NCBI RefSeq assembly: GCF_023498005.1
Contig: NZ_CP097289.1
Location: 1,984,001-2,048,000, forward strand
Reading direction: 5' to 3'
Source of the DNA: Streptomyces durmitorensis
GTDB lineage: Bacteria; Actinomycetota; Actinomycetes; Streptomycetales; Streptomycetaceae
Length of the DNA: 64,000 nucleotides
Shown: positions 16,752 to 25,681 of the stretch, piece after piece
How the letters are laid out: each line of letters opens with the position of its first letter
Position numbering within the stretch: the first letter of the stretch is position 1
Made by a program: the position numbers and the translations under genes
Notes under the pieces: generated by a model
The model's input: the letters and a program-made list of their open reading frames with translations, nothing else
Told to the model about the DNA's origin: nothing
Database searches by the model: none

Positions 16752-17321
16752 CTAGCCGGGCAATCGGGCCAGGGCCGCGGACGCCGCGGCCGCCAGGCGC
16801 GGGAACCCGCACGCCTGCGTCAGGACGGGCCTGGCTCGCGGGTCCCCCAGCGCCCCCAGGCCCTCCACGCACGCGAGCGCGATCTTCCCGTACGGATCGT
16901 GCGGGGCGAGCCTGCGCCCCAGCGTGGTGATCAGGGCGGGCGCCGACTCGGGCGCGCGCAGCTCGGTGAGCAGACGCACCGGGTACAGGGCGTACGCGAC
17001 GCGGAGCTCATTGGTGGCCAGGGCGGCTGCCGCCCTGGCCGTACGCGGGTCGCCGAGGCGGGCCAGGGCGTACGCCGCGGCCGCGCACCGCGAGGGGTCC
17101 CGGTGGTTCAGGAGCAGCACCAGGGACTCGAAGGCCCTGCTGTCCCCGGCGGCGCCGAGCCGGACCGCCGCGAGCTCCCGTGCCCACAGTGGCTGACCCG
17201 CCGCGGCGAGCACCTCCGCCAGTTCCTCCACATCGCCGGTCGCGACCAGCCTCTCGTAACTCTCCGAGACTCCCGCCTCGCGCCGTAAGCGTTCCGTCAC
17301 CGTCCGCAACTCCACGTCCAT
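16752..17321 (-). CDS. HEAT-repeat protein
   Basis: With ATG 17321 the product has 189 residues; an in-frame GTG ten codons upstream is possible. It is entirely alpha-helical with tandem helix pairs rich in Ala, Leu and Arg: ELAAVRLGAAGDSRAFESLV, CAAAAYALARLGDPRTARAA, KIALACVEGLGALGDPRARP. This pattern is that of PBS-lyase/HEAT repeats, which act as protein-binding scaffolds. There is no membrane segment or signal. It is convergent with RidA, 41 bp away. The binding partner is unknown. Confidence 0.75.
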   Translation of the reverse strand: MDVELRTVTERLRREAGVSESYERLVATGDVEELAEVLAAAGQPLWARELAAVRLGAAGDSRAFESLVLLLNHRDPSRCAAAAYALARLGDPRTARAAAALATNELRVAYALYPVRLLTELRAPESAPALITTLGRRLAPHDPYGKIALACVEGLGALGDPRARPVLTQACGFPRLAAAASAALARLPG

Positions 17322-17351
17322 GACGGGGAGCCTATCCGCGATGTAGATCAC

Positions 17352-17667
17352 AAACCCCGGGGACTGGCGCGCTCGTTACTCGCCGGTTAATCTCATGTGA
17401 GCGGGGCACACTCCCCGTCAGCAGTTCCTTACCTCGCAGCGGCCTGGTGACGCAGCCACTGCGAGTGCTTGTCGGTTCGGTGCTTCGAGCACCTCAGCTC
17501 CACCCCAGTACGACGCGGCTCCGGGACAGAGCCGGTCGACTCTCACGGGCGTGTGCGTTCTCGCCGCCCGGTCACGACACGCAGCAGCTCACCTTCCGTA
17601 CGCCGCGCCGCCGTTGCCGCGCGCCGCGTGCGCCCCTCAGTCGTCACTCACTTCCTGGAGTCCACGC
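17352..17667 (+). other. Intergenic region upstream of 3-hydroxyacyl-CoA dehydrogenase
   Basis: About 316 bp without a gene. Near its left end is a short semi-palindrome TTACTCGCCGGTTAA (17384-17398 region) close to a GGTTAATCTCATG stretch that could hold a promoter. The rest is a long, GC-rich leader with no recognisable riboswitch or small gene. The motif could be an operator for the TetR protein encoded at 19595, but that is inference. Confidence 0.35.
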
Positions 17668-19449
17668 ATGGACACTCCCTTGAACACCGTCGCCGTGATC
17701 GGTCTCGGCACCATGGGCACCGGCATCGCCGAGGTCCTGGCCCGCGCCGGACGCGAGGTCATCGGCATCGACATCAGCGAGGCCGCGGGCGCCCAGGCCG
17801 TCGCCGCCATCGAGTCGTCGACCGCGCGTGCCGTGCGCCGTGAGCAGCTCACCGAGGACGAGCGGCGTGACGCGCTCGCCCGCATCCGCACCTTCACCGA
17901 CCTGCAGGCCGCGTCCGAAGCCGACCTGGTGATCGAGGTCGCCCCGGAGTCGTACGAGATCAAGCAGCAGCTCATCCGCGAACTCGACGGCGTCGTGCGC
18001 CCCGAGACGATCATCGCGACCGGCACGAACGCGCTGTCCGTGACCCGCCTGGCCGCCGAATCGGCGCGCCCCGAGCGGGTGCTCGGCCTGCACTTCTTCA
18101 ACCCGGCCCCGGCGATGAAGCTGGTCGAGGTGGTCTCGTCCGTGCTTACCGCGCCCGCGGCCGTCGCCTCCGTCACCGACCTGGCGTACGCGCTCGGCAA
18201 GGAGCCCGTCGCGGTCGGCGACCGGCCCGGATTCGTCGCCGACGGCCTGCTCTTCGGCTACCTCAACCAGGCAGCGGCGATGTACGAGGCGAAGTACGCG
18301 TCCCGTGAGGACATCGACGCCGCGATGCGGCTTGGCTGCGGCCTGCCGATGGGCCCGCTGGCGCTGCTCGACCTGATCGGCGTCGACACGGCCCGCACGG
18401 TCCTTGACGCGATGTACTCCGAGTCGCACGACCGGCTGCACGCGCCCGCGCCGATCCTCAAGCAGCTCAGCGAGGCGGGCCTGACCGGCCGCAAGTCGGG
18501 GCGTGGCTTCTACTCGTACGAGGCACCCGGCAGTTCGGTCGTGGTGCGCGACGCGCTGACCCCGCCGGAGGACGGCAGGCAGGGCGGCGGGCGCACCATC
18601 CGCTCGGTCGGCGTCGCCGGGTCCGGGACCATGGCGTCCGGCATCGCCGAGGTCTTCGCCAAGGCCGGTTACGACGTGGTGCTCGCCGCGCGCAGCGAGG
18701 AGAAGGCCGAGAAGGCCAAGTCCCGTATCGGCAAGTCGCTTTCGCGGTCCGTCGACAAGGGCCGCATGACGGCGGAGACCGCGGCCAAGACCCTGGACCG
18801 GATCACTCCGGCCGGTACGTACGACGCGTTCGCCGATGTCGACCTGGCCCTTGAGGCGGTCGCCGAGGACCTGGAGATCAAGCAGCAGTTGTTCGCGGCG
18901 CTCGACAAGGTCTGCAAGCCGGGCGCGATCCTGGCGACCACCACCTCGTCCCTGCCCGTGGTCGCCTGTGCCCGCGCCACCTCGCGTCCCGGCGACGTGA
19001 TCGGGATGCACTTCTTCAACCCGGCCCCGGCGATGAAGCTGGTCGAGGTGGTCCGCACGGTCCTCACGGACGACGACGTGCACGCGACGGTCCGGCAGGT
19101 CTGCGCGACCATCAAGAAGCACCCGGTGGACTGCGGCGACCGCGCGGGCTTCATCGTGAACGCGCTCCTGTTCCCCTACCTCAACAACGCGATCAAGATG
19201 GTCCAGGAGCACTACGCGACGCTCGACGACATCGACGCCGCGATGAAGCTCGGCGGCGGCTACCCCATGGGCCCCTTCGAGCTCCTGGACGTCGTCGGCC
19301 TGGACGTCTCGCTGGCCATCGAGAAGGTCCTGCACCGCGAGTTCCGCGACCCGGGCCTGGCCCCCGCTCCCCTGCTCGAACACCTGGTGGCCGCGGGCTG
19401 CCTCGGCCGCAAGACCGGCCGCGGCTTCCGCGAATATGCCCGACGGTAG
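17668..19449 (+). CDS. Two-module 3-hydroxyacyl-CoA dehydrogenase (3-hydroxybutyryl-CoA type)
   Basis: The protein has 593 residues. ATG 17668 follows CTGGAGTCCACGC. It is an internal duplication of the usual unit of about 285 residues: NAD-binding module 1 (VAVIGLGTMGTGIAEVLA, residues about 8-25) plus C-domain, then module 2 (VGVAGSGTMASGIAEVFA, about 312-330) plus C-domain. Both halves carry the HFFNPAPAMKLVEVV active-site His strand and a GDRPGF or GDRAGF loop. The enzyme oxidises or reduces (S)-3-hydroxyacyl-CoA with NAD(P), here probably linking acetoacetyl-CoA and crotonyl-CoA supply to the ccr operon 1.4 kb downstream. A 47-bp identical stretch is shared by the two halves. It is cytoplasmic. 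Confidence 0.9.
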   Translation: MDTPLNTVAVIGLGTMGTGIAEVLARAGREVIGIDISEAAGAQAVAAIESSTARAVRREQLTEDERRDALARIRTFTDLQAASEADLVIEVAPESYEIKQQLIRELDGVVRPETIIATGTNALSVTRLAAESARPERVLGLHFFNPAPAMKLVEVVSSVLTAPAAVASVTDLAYALGKEPVAVGDRPGFVADGLLFGYLNQAAAMYEAKYASREDIDAAMRLGCGLPMGPLALLDLIGVDTARTVLDAMYSESHDRLHAPAPILKQLSEAGLTGRKSGRGFYSYEAPGSSVVVRDALTPPEDGRQGGGRTIRSVGVAGSGTMASGIAEVFAKAGYDVVLAARSEEKAEKAKSRIGKSLSRSVDKGRMTAETAAKTLDRITPAGTYDAFADVDLALEAVAEDLEIKQQLFAALDKVCKPGAILATTTSSLPVVACARATSRPGDVIGMHFFNPAPAMKLVEVVRTVLTDDDVHATVRQVCATIKKHPVDCGDRAGFIVNALLFPYLNNAIKMVQEHYATLDDIDAAMKLGGGYPMGPFELLDVVGLDVSLAIEKVLHREFRDPGLAPAPLLEHLVAAGCLGRKTGRGFREYARR

Positions 19450-19594
19450 GCCGGAAGCGGACGGGAGCGCGCCCGACGGCAGACCGCGCACGGACTGGGG
19501 CGGGCTGCTCGAACCGTCGGGCGGCCCCGTCCCGCCGCCGCTCAGCCCCGTCCCACAGGCGCACTCGGCTGCGCATATGCAGTACGTTCGGGTC

Positions 19595-20398
19595 ATGCCC
19601 AAGGCCGCCAAGTCCTCACGTACGCCCGCTACGCCCGACGCTCCGGAGAGCGCGGCCGGCAGCCGCGCCGCCGCCCAACGGCTCAAGATGCGCCGGGAGC
19701 TGGCGGCCGCGGCGATGGAGCTCTTCGCGTCCAAGGGGTACGAGGCGACGACGGTCGACGAGATCGCCGCGCAGGCCGGGGTCGCGCGCCGGACCTTCTT
19801 CCGGCACTTCCGCTCCAAGGAAGAGGCGATCTTCCCGGACCACGACGACACGTTGATCCGGGCGGAGGCGGTCCTGAACGCGGCGCCGCCGCACGAGCAC
19901 CCGCTGGACACCGTGTGCCGGGGCATCAAGGAAGTCATGAAGATGTACGCCGCGTCGCCCGCGGTGTCCGTCGAGCGGTACCGCCTGACGCGCGAGGTCC
20001 CCACGCTGCGCGAGCGCGAGATCGCCTCGGTGGCCCGCTACGAACGGCTCTTCACGCGCTATCTCCTGGGCCACTTCGACGAGCAGGCGCACCACGACGG
20101 CAACGACGATCCGCTGCTCGCGGAGGTCGCGGCCTCCGCGGTGGTGACCGCGCACAACCACGTCCTGCGCCGGTGGCTGCGTGCGGGCGGCCAGGGCGAC
20201 GTGGAGACCCAGCTGGACCACGCCTTCGCCATCGTCCGCAGGACCTTCGGTTCGGGCATCGGGGCGGGGCGTGACACGACCACCGCTCCGGCGGCCTCGG
20301 TGAGCACCGGCGGCGACGTCCTGGTCACCGTGGCACGGACGGACGCACCGCTCGACGAGATCATGCGGACGATCGAGAAGGCACTGCGGGAGTCGTAA
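19595..20398 (+). CDS. TetR-family regulator of the ethylmalonyl-CoA locus (inferred)
   Basis: With ATG 19595 the product has 267 residues. Other in-frame ATGs exist at 19577 and 19436, and none has a clear ribosome site, so the start is uncertain and translation may be leaderless. The helix-turn-helix is canonical: LAAAAMELFASKGYEATTVD, then EIAAQAGVARRTFFRHFRSK. The C-terminal extension of about 70 residues (after RTFGSGIGAGRD) is longer than typical TetR proteins. It lies between the 3-hydroxyacyl-CoA dehydrogenase and ccr genes in the same direction, followed by a strong hairpin terminator. The best targets are the dyads at 20492-20531. The effector is probably an acyl-CoA by analogy with fatty-acid TetR regulators. 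Confidence 0.85.
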   Translation: MPKAAKSSRTPATPDAPESAAGSRAAAQRLKMRRELAAAAMELFASKGYEATTVDEIAAQAGVARRTFFRHFRSKEEAIFPDHDDTLIRAEAVLNAAPPHEHPLDTVCRGIKEVMKMYAASPAVSVERYRLTREVPTLREREIASVARYERLFTRYLLGHFDEQAHHDGNDDPLLAEVAASAVVTAHNHVLRRWLRAGGQGDVETQLDHAFAIVRRTFGSGIGAGRDTTTAPAASVSTGGDVLVTVARTDAPLDEIMRTIEKALRES

Positions 20399-20433
20399 GG
20401 TCCTACTCCGTACCGTTTCGTCCTGGGCTTTCG

Positions 20434-20463
20434 AGGGGGCGCTACCCACCGGTAGCGCCCCCT
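20434..20463 (+). terminator. Hairpin terminator after the TetR gene
   Basis: A perfect 13-bp stem (AGGGGGCGCTACC pairing with the complementary right arm) with a four-base CACC loop, starting 36 bp after the TetR stop codon. There is no T-run, as is common in Streptomyces. It separates the TetR transcript from the ccr operon. Confidence 0.75.
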
Positions 20464-20491
20464 CTGTCATGCCGCCACACCCTCTGACCTG

Positions 20492-20531
20492 CACTGATCG
20501 ATCATCCATCAAAAATTGATGGCACTCAGTG
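20492..20531. promoter_or_regulatory. Nested dyads upstream of ccr (candidate operator)
   Basis: In an unusually AT-rich patch there is a 17-bp palindrome with arms CCATCAA and TTGATGG (20506-20522), a perfect TGATCGATCA just before it (20495-20504), and flanking CACTGA/TCAGTG arms (20492-20497 and 20526-20531). The group lies immediately upstream of a promoter-like TTGCCC-17-TACGTT. It is a good candidate binding site for the TetR protein encoded upstream. Confidence 0.55.
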
Positions 20532-20533
20532 TC

Positions 20534-20562
20534 TTGCCCACTGGCACGCGGTGTCATACGTT
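20534..20562 (+). promoter_or_regulatory. Candidate promoter of the ccr operon
   Basis: TTGCCC (20534-20539) and TACGTT (20557-20562) are spaced by 17 bp and lie right after the dyad cluster. Initiation near 20570 would leave a leader of about 238 nt before ccr. This leader holds no obvious riboswitch or small gene. Confidence 0.4.
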
Positions 20563-20807
20563 GATGTTGTCCGGGCGGCCGGCGTGCAGAGAACATCCGT
20601 ACGCCGGCTGTCCCCACAAGCCACGGCTCGTGCGCCCGGACGCCTGCGTCACAGGCAACCTCCCGCGCCACACCAAGCGCTGCCGAGCATCACCCTTCGC
20701 CGAACCGACGGCACACCCTCCACCACCTGCACCAGCAGCACCCGACGTAACCCTCAAGAGCGTGCTCCCCTCAGAGGGGGGGGCCGCACTTCGCCGGAGG
20801 CATCACC

Positions 20808-22145
20808 GTGAAGGAAATCCTGGACGCGATCCAGTCGCCGGACACCACGTCCGCCGACTTCGCCGCTCTCCCCCTGCCCGACTCGTACCGCGCGATCACC
20901 GTGCACAAGGACGAGGCGGAGATGTTCGCCGGGCTCGAGACCCGCGACAAGGACCCCCGCAAGTCGCTGCACCTGGACAACGTTCCGGTGCCCGAACTCG
21001 GCCCGGGTGAGGCCCTGGTGGCCGTCATGGCCTCCTCGGTCAACTACAACTCGGTGTGGACCTCGATCTTCGAGCCCGTGTCCACCTTCAGCTTCCTGGA
21101 GCGGTACGGCCGGCTGAGCGAGCTCACCAAGCGCCATGACCTGCCCTACCACGTCATCGGTTCCGACCTGGCGGGCGTGGTGCTGCGCACCGGACCCGGC
21201 GTGAACGCCTGGAACCCCGGCGACGAGGTCGTCGCGCACTGTCTGAGCGTCGAGCTGGAGTCCTCCGACGGGCACAACGACACGATGCTCGACCCCGAGC
21301 AGCGCATCTGGGGCTTCGAGACCAACTTCGGCGGCCTGGCGGAGATCGCCCTGGTCAAGTCCAACCAGCTCATGCCCAAGCCCGACCACCTCAGCTGGGA
21401 AGAAGCCGCATCCCCCGGCCTGGTCAACTCCACCGCCTACCGCCAGCTCGTCTCGCGCAACGGCGCCGGCATGAAGCAGGGCGACAACGTCCTGATCTGG
21501 GGCGCCAGCGGCGGCCTCGGCTCCTACGCCACCCAGTTCGCCCTCGCCGGAGGCGCCAACCCCATCTGCGTCGTGTCCAGCCCGGAGAAGGCCGACATCT
21601 GCCGCGCCATGGGCGCCGAGGCGGTCATCGACCGCAACGCCGAGGGCTACAAGTTCTGGAAGGACGAGCGCACCCAGGACCCCAAGGAGTGGAAGCGCTT
21701 CGGCAAGCGCATCCGCGAACTCACCGGCGGCGAGGACATCGACATCGTCTTCGAACACCCCGGCCGCGAGACCTTCGGCGCCTCCGTCTACGTCACCCGC
21801 AAGGGCGGCACGATCACCACCTGCGCCTCCACCTCGGGCTACATGCACGAGTACGACAACCGCTACCTGTGGATGTCCCTGAAGCGGATCATCGGCTCGC
21901 ACTTCGCGAACTACCGCGAGGCCTGGGAAGCCAACCGCCTCATCTCCAAGGGCAAGATCCACCCCACCCTCTCCCGCGTCTACTCCCTCGAAGAGACCGG
22001 CCAGGCCGCCTACGACGTCCACCGCAACCTCCACCAGGGCAAGGTCGGCGTCCTCGCCCTCGCACCCCAAGAAGGCCTCGGCGTGCGCGACCCCGAGATG
22101 CGGGCCAAGCACATCGACGCGATCAACCGCTTCCGGAACGTCTGA
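20808..22145 (+). CDS. ccr: Crotonyl-CoA carboxylase/reductase
   Basis: The protein has 445 residues. GTG 20808 follows CCGGAGGCATCACC. It is a medium-chain dehydrogenase/reductase with NADPH-binding WGASGGLGSYATQFALAGG at about 231-249. The four residues known to hold CO2 in Kitasatospora Ccr are present at the same numbers: Asn81 (SVNYNSVW), Phe170 and Glu171 (WGFETNFGG), and His365 (GSHFANYREA). The enzyme reductively carboxylates crotonyl-CoA to (2S)-ethylmalonyl-CoA, the committed step of the ethylmalonyl-CoA pathway and a source of ethylmalonyl extender units. It is the first gene of ccr-meaA-mcl-mch-acd. The match leaves little doubt about function. Confidence 0.97.
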   Translation: MKEILDAIQSPDTTSADFAALPLPDSYRAITVHKDEAEMFAGLETRDKDPRKSLHLDNVPVPELGPGEALVAVMASSVNYNSVWTSIFEPVSTFSFLERYGRLSELTKRHDLPYHVIGSDLAGVVLRTGPGVNAWNPGDEVVAHCLSVELESSDGHNDTMLDPEQRIWGFETNFGGLAEIALVKSNQLMPKPDHLSWEEAASPGLVNSTAYRQLVSRNGAGMKQGDNVLIWGASGGLGSYATQFALAGGANPICVVSSPEKADICRAMGAEAVIDRNAEGYKFWKDERTQDPKEWKRFGKRIRELTGGEDIDIVFEHPGRETFGASVYVTRKGGTITTCASTSGYMHEYDNRYLWMSLKRIIGSHFANYREAWEANRLISKGKIHPTLSRVYSLEETGQAAYDVHRNLHQGKVGVLALAPQEGLGVRDPEMRAKHIDAINRFRNV

Positions 22146-22162
22146 GGGCTGAGGGTTCGCAC

Positions 22163-24190
22163 ATGACAGAGCGTCAGAAGGACCGGCCGTGGCTCATGCG
22201 GACCTATGCCGGTCACTCCACGGCCGAGGCGTCCAACGAGCTGTACCGGCGCAACCTCGCCAAGGGTCAGACGGGCCTCTCGGTCGCGTTCGACCTGCCC
22301 ACGCAGACCGGCTACGACCCGGACCACATCCTCGCCCGCGGTGAGGTCGGCCGGGTCGGTGTCCCCGTCTCGCACGTCGGCGACATGCGGCGTCTTTTCC
22401 AGGACATCCCCCTGGACCAGATGAACACCTCGATGACGATCAACGCCACGGCCATGTGGCTCCTGGCGCTCTATCAGGTGGTCGCGGAGGAGCAGGGCGT
22501 GGACATCACGCAGCTCCAGGGGACGACGCAGAACGACATCGTCAAGGAGTACCTCTCGCGCGGGACGCACGTCTTCCCGCCGGTACCCTCCCTCCGCCTC
22601 ACCACCGACATGATCACGTACACGGTGGCGCACATCCCCAAGTGGAACCCGATCAACATCTGCAGCTACCACCTGCAGGAGGCCGGGGCCACTCCGGTGC
22701 AGGAGATCGCGTACGCGATGTCCACCGCCGTCGCCGTCCTCGACGCCGTACGCGACTCCGGGCAGGTGCCGGACGAAAAGTTCGGTGACGTCGTCGCCCG
22801 TATCTCCTTCTTCGTGAACGCGGGCGTCCGCTTCGTCGAGGAGATGTGCAAGATGCGGGCGTTCGGCCGCATCTGGGACCGCATCACGCGCGAGCGGTAC
22901 GGCATCACCAATCCCAAGCAGCGCCGTTTCCGCTACGGCGTGCAGGTCAACTCGCTCGGCCTGACCGAGGCCCAGCCCGAGAACAACGTCCAGCGCATCG
23001 TCCTGGAGATGCTGGCCGTCACGCTCTCCAAGGACGCACGCGCGCGTGCCGTGCAGCTGCCCGCCTGGAACGAGGCCCTCGGCCTGCCGCGGCCGTGGGA
23101 CCAGCAGTGGTCGCTGCGCATCCAGCAGGTGCTCGCCCTGGAGAGCGATCTCCTGGAGTACGAGGACATCTTCGAGGGCTCGCATGTCATCGAGGCCAAG
23201 GTGGAGTCCCTCGTCGAGGAGTCGCTCGCCGAGATGGACCGCATCGAGCAGATGGGCGGCGCGATGGCCGCCGTCGAGTCCGGCTACCTGAAGTCGCAGC
23301 TGGTCTCCTCGCACGCCGAGCGCAGGGCGCGCATCGAGTCGGGCGAGGAGAAGATCGTCGGCGTCAACGCCTACGAGTCGACCGAGCCGAACCCGCTCAC
23401 CGCGGACCTGGACACGGCGATCATGACGGTCGACCCGGCGGTCGAGAACCGCGTCGTGAAGGCGCTTGAGCACTGGCGCGGCACCCGCTACCAGCCGCCG
23501 TTCAACCACCCGCGCCCCTGCAAGGCCCTGGAGAAGCTCAAGGAGGTCGCCGCGGGCACGGGCAACCTCATGGAGGCCACCCTGGAGTGCGCACGCGCCG
23601 GTGTGACGACCGGGGAGTGGTCCGGCGCCCTGCGGGAGGTCTTCGGGGAGTTCCGGGCGCCCACGGGCGTCTCCAGCGCTCCGGTGGCCGTCACCGCGGA
23701 GGCGGGCACGCCGCTCGCCCTCGTCCGCGACAAGGTCGCCAAGACCGCCGCCGACCTCGGCACCGGCAAGCTCCGCTTCCTGGTCGGCAAGCCGGGCCTG
23801 GACGGGCACTCCAACGGGGCCGAGCAGATCGCGGTGCGCGCCCGTGACGCCGGCTTCGAGGTGGTCTACCAGGGCATCAGGCTCACGCCCGAGGAGATCG
23901 TCGCCGCGGCGCTCGCCGAGGACGTGCACGCCGTGGGTCTCTCGATCCTCTCCGGCTCGCACGCGCAGCTCGTGCCGGACGTCCTGGTGCGCCTGCGCGA
24001 GGCGGGCGCACCCGACATCCCCGTCATCGCGGGCGGCATCATCCCCAACAGCGACGCCGAGGACCTGAAGGCGGCAGGTGTGGCCGCCGTCTTCACCCCC
24101 AAGGACTTCGGCATCACCGAGATCATCGGCCGTATCGTCGACGAGATCCGGAAAGCGAACAAGCTCGACCCTCTGGAGGTCCCCGCATGA
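22163..24190 (+). CDS. meaA: Ethylmalonyl-CoA mutase (B12-dependent)
   Basis: The protein has 675 residues. ATG 22163 comes 17 bp after ccr. The N-terminal mutase barrel (residues about 10-520) carries the acyl-CoA-binding start RPWLMRTYAGHSTAEASNE and SVAFDLPTQTGYDPDH. The C-terminal cobalamin domain (about 537-675) has the base-off motif Asp547-x-His549-x-x-Gly552 in LDGHSNGAEQ, then SILSGSH and AGGI. MeaA rearranges (2R)-ethylmalonyl-CoA to (2S)-methylsuccinyl-CoA using adenosylcobalamin. Its position after ccr and the single-chain layout separate it from methylmalonyl-CoA mutase MutB. It is cytoplasmic. Confidence 0.95.
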   Translation: MTERQKDRPWLMRTYAGHSTAEASNELYRRNLAKGQTGLSVAFDLPTQTGYDPDHILARGEVGRVGVPVSHVGDMRRLFQDIPLDQMNTSMTINATAMWLLALYQVVAEEQGVDITQLQGTTQNDIVKEYLSRGTHVFPPVPSLRLTTDMITYTVAHIPKWNPINICSYHLQEAGATPVQEIAYAMSTAVAVLDAVRDSGQVPDEKFGDVVARISFFVNAGVRFVEEMCKMRAFGRIWDRITRERYGITNPKQRRFRYGVQVNSLGLTEAQPENNVQRIVLEMLAVTLSKDARARAVQLPAWNEALGLPRPWDQQWSLRIQQVLALESDLLEYEDIFEGSHVIEAKVESLVEESLAEMDRIEQMGGAMAAVESGYLKSQLVSSHAERRARIESGEEKIVGVNAYESTEPNPLTADLDTAIMTVDPAVENRVVKALEHWRGTRYQPPFNHPRPCKALEKLKEVAAGTGNLMEATLECARAGVTTGEWSGALREVFGEFRAPTGVSSAPVAVTAEAGTPLALVRDKVAKTAADLGTGKLRFLVGKPGLDGHSNGAEQIAVRARDAGFEVVYQGIRLTPEEIVAAALAEDVHAVGLSILSGSHAQLVPDVLVRLREAGAPDIPVIAGGIIPNSDAEDLKAAGVAAVFTPKDFGITEIIGRIVDEIRKANKLDPLEVPA

Positions 24191-25152
24191 CCGCGCCCAT
24201 CAACCGCCTTCGCCCCCGCCGCTCGTGTCTGGCGGTACCGGGTTCGAACCCGCGCTTCCTGGAGAAGGCCCAGGGCCTCCCCGCCGACCAGGTCTTCCTG
24301 GACCTGGAGGACGCCTGCGCGCCGCTCGCCAAGCCGGAGGCACGGCACACCATCGTCAAGTTCCTCAACGAGGGCGACTGGACGGGCAAGACGCGGGTCG
24401 TGCGCGTCAACGACTGGACGACCGAGTGGACGTACCGCGACGTGGTCACGGTCGTCGAGGGCGCGGGCCAGAACCTCGACTGCATCATGCTGCCGAAGGT
24501 GCAGACCGCCGACCAGGTCGTCGCGCTCGACTTCCTGCTCACGCAGATCGAGAAGACGATGGGCTTCGAGGTCGGCAAGATCGGCATCGAGGCGCAGATC
24601 GAGAACGCGCAGGGCCTCAACAACGTCAACGCGATCGCGCAGGCGTCCCCGCGCGTCGAGACGATCATCTTCGGCCCGGCCGACTTCATGGCGTCGATCA
24701 ACATGAAGTCCCTGGTCGTCGGCGAGCAGCCGCCCGGCTACCCCGCGGACGCCTACCACTTCATCCTGATGAAGATCCTGATGGCGGCCCGCGCCAACAA
24801 CCTCCAGGCGATCGACGGCCCTTACCTCCAGATCAAGAACGTCGACGGCTACCGCGAGGTCGCGAACCGCGCCGCGGCCCTCGGCTTCGACGGCAAGTGG
24901 GTCCTGCACCCCGGCCAGGTCGAGGCGGCCAACGAGGTCTTCTCGCCCTCCCAGGAGGACTACGACCACGCCGAGCTGATCCTGGACGCCTACGACTACT
25001 GCACCTCCGAGGCCGGCGGCAAGAAGGGCTCCGCGATGCTCGGCGACGAGATGATCGACGAGGCGAGCCGCAAGATGGCGCTCGTCATCTCCGGCAAGGG
25101 GCGCGCCGCGGGCATGACGCGCACCTCCAAGTTCGAGATCCCGGAGGCCTGA
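24187..25152 (+). CDS. mcl: Beta-methylmalyl-CoA/malyl-CoA lyase, CitE family
   Basis: The protein has 321 residues. The ATG overlaps the meaA stop (ATGA), so translation is coupled. The HpcH/HpaI-type TIM barrel shows the CitE-like start RRSCLAVPGSNPRFLEKA, the metal and CoA strand DQVFLDLEDACAP, the second metal Glu in GIEAQIENAQGL, and FGPADFMASI. C-terminal residues after GKWVLHPGQVEAANEVFSPS form the lid that completes the site of the partner subunit. The predicted reaction is cleavage of beta-methylmalyl-CoA to glyoxylate and propionyl-CoA, the last step of the pathway. Malyl-CoA cleavage is also possible. Confidence 0.9.
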   Translation: MTAPINRLRPRRSCLAVPGSNPRFLEKAQGLPADQVFLDLEDACAPLAKPEARHTIVKFLNEGDWTGKTRVVRVNDWTTEWTYRDVVTVVEGAGQNLDCIMLPKVQTADQVVALDFLLTQIEKTMGFEVGKIGIEAQIENAQGLNNVNAIAQASPRVETIIFGPADFMASINMKSLVVGEQPPGYPADAYHFILMKILMAARANNLQAIDGPYLQIKNVDGYREVANRAAALGFDGKWVLHPGQVEAANEVFSPSQEDYDHAELILDAYDYCTSEAGGKKGSAMLGDEMIDEASRKMALVISGKGRAAGMTRTSKFEIPEA

Positions 25153-25154
25153 CC

Positions 25155-25679
25155 ATGCAGTTCGGCCGCACCTACGAAGAGTTCACCGTCGGGGACGTCT
25201 ACAAGCACTGGCCCGGAAAGACGGTCACCGAGTACGACGACCACCTCTTCTGCCTCCTCACGATGAACCACCACCCCCTCCACATGGACAGCAACTATGC
25301 GGAGAAGACGACCGACTTCGGGAAGAACGTCGTCGTGGGAAACTACATCTACTCGCTGCTTCTGGGCATGTCCGTGCCGGACGTCTCGGGCAAGGCGATC
25401 GCCAACCTGGAGGTCGAGTCGCTCAAGCACGTGGCGCCGACCTTCCACGGCGACACGATCTACGGCGAGACCACGGTCCTGGACAAGACTCCGTCGAAGT
25501 CCAAGTCGGACCGCGGGATCGTCCACGTGGAGACCAAGGGCTACAAGCAGGACGGCACGCTGGTCTGCGTGTTCCGCCGCAAGGTGATGGTCCCCACCGA
25601 GACGTACATCAAGGAGCGCGGAGGCGAGCAGCCCGGCCGCCCGGAGCTGCTCGACCCCAAGAAGAGCCAGGAGAAGTAG
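25155..25679 (+). CDS. mch: MaoC-family hydratase, probable mesaconyl-CoA hydratase
   Basis: The protein has 174 residues, starting two bases after mcl. It has one MaoC hot-dog domain: EEFTVGDVYKHWPGKTVTEY, LTMNHHPLHMDSNYAEKT (Asp/His-type hydratase segment) and VGNYIYSLLLGMSVPD. In Rhodobacter mesaconyl-CoA hydratase has about 340 residues with two such units; here a single-unit form would dimerise. By position it should hydrate mesaconyl-C1-CoA to beta-methylmalyl-CoA. The family is certain; the specific substrate rests on gene order. Confidence 0.8.
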   Translation: MQFGRTYEEFTVGDVYKHWPGKTVTEYDDHLFCLLTMNHHPLHMDSNYAEKTTDFGKNVVVGNYIYSLLLGMSVPDVSGKAIANLEVESLKHVAPTFHGDTIYGETTVLDKTPSKSKSDRGIVHVETKGYKQDGTLVCVFRRKVMVPTETYIKERGGEQPGRPELLDPKKSQEK

Positions 25680-25681
25680 CC

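Noticed and set aside
24240..24252. A GGTTCGAACCC string like the T-arm of a tRNA
   Set aside because: It lies inside the mcl coding frame (PGSNPRF) and no acceptor, D or anticodon arms surround it.
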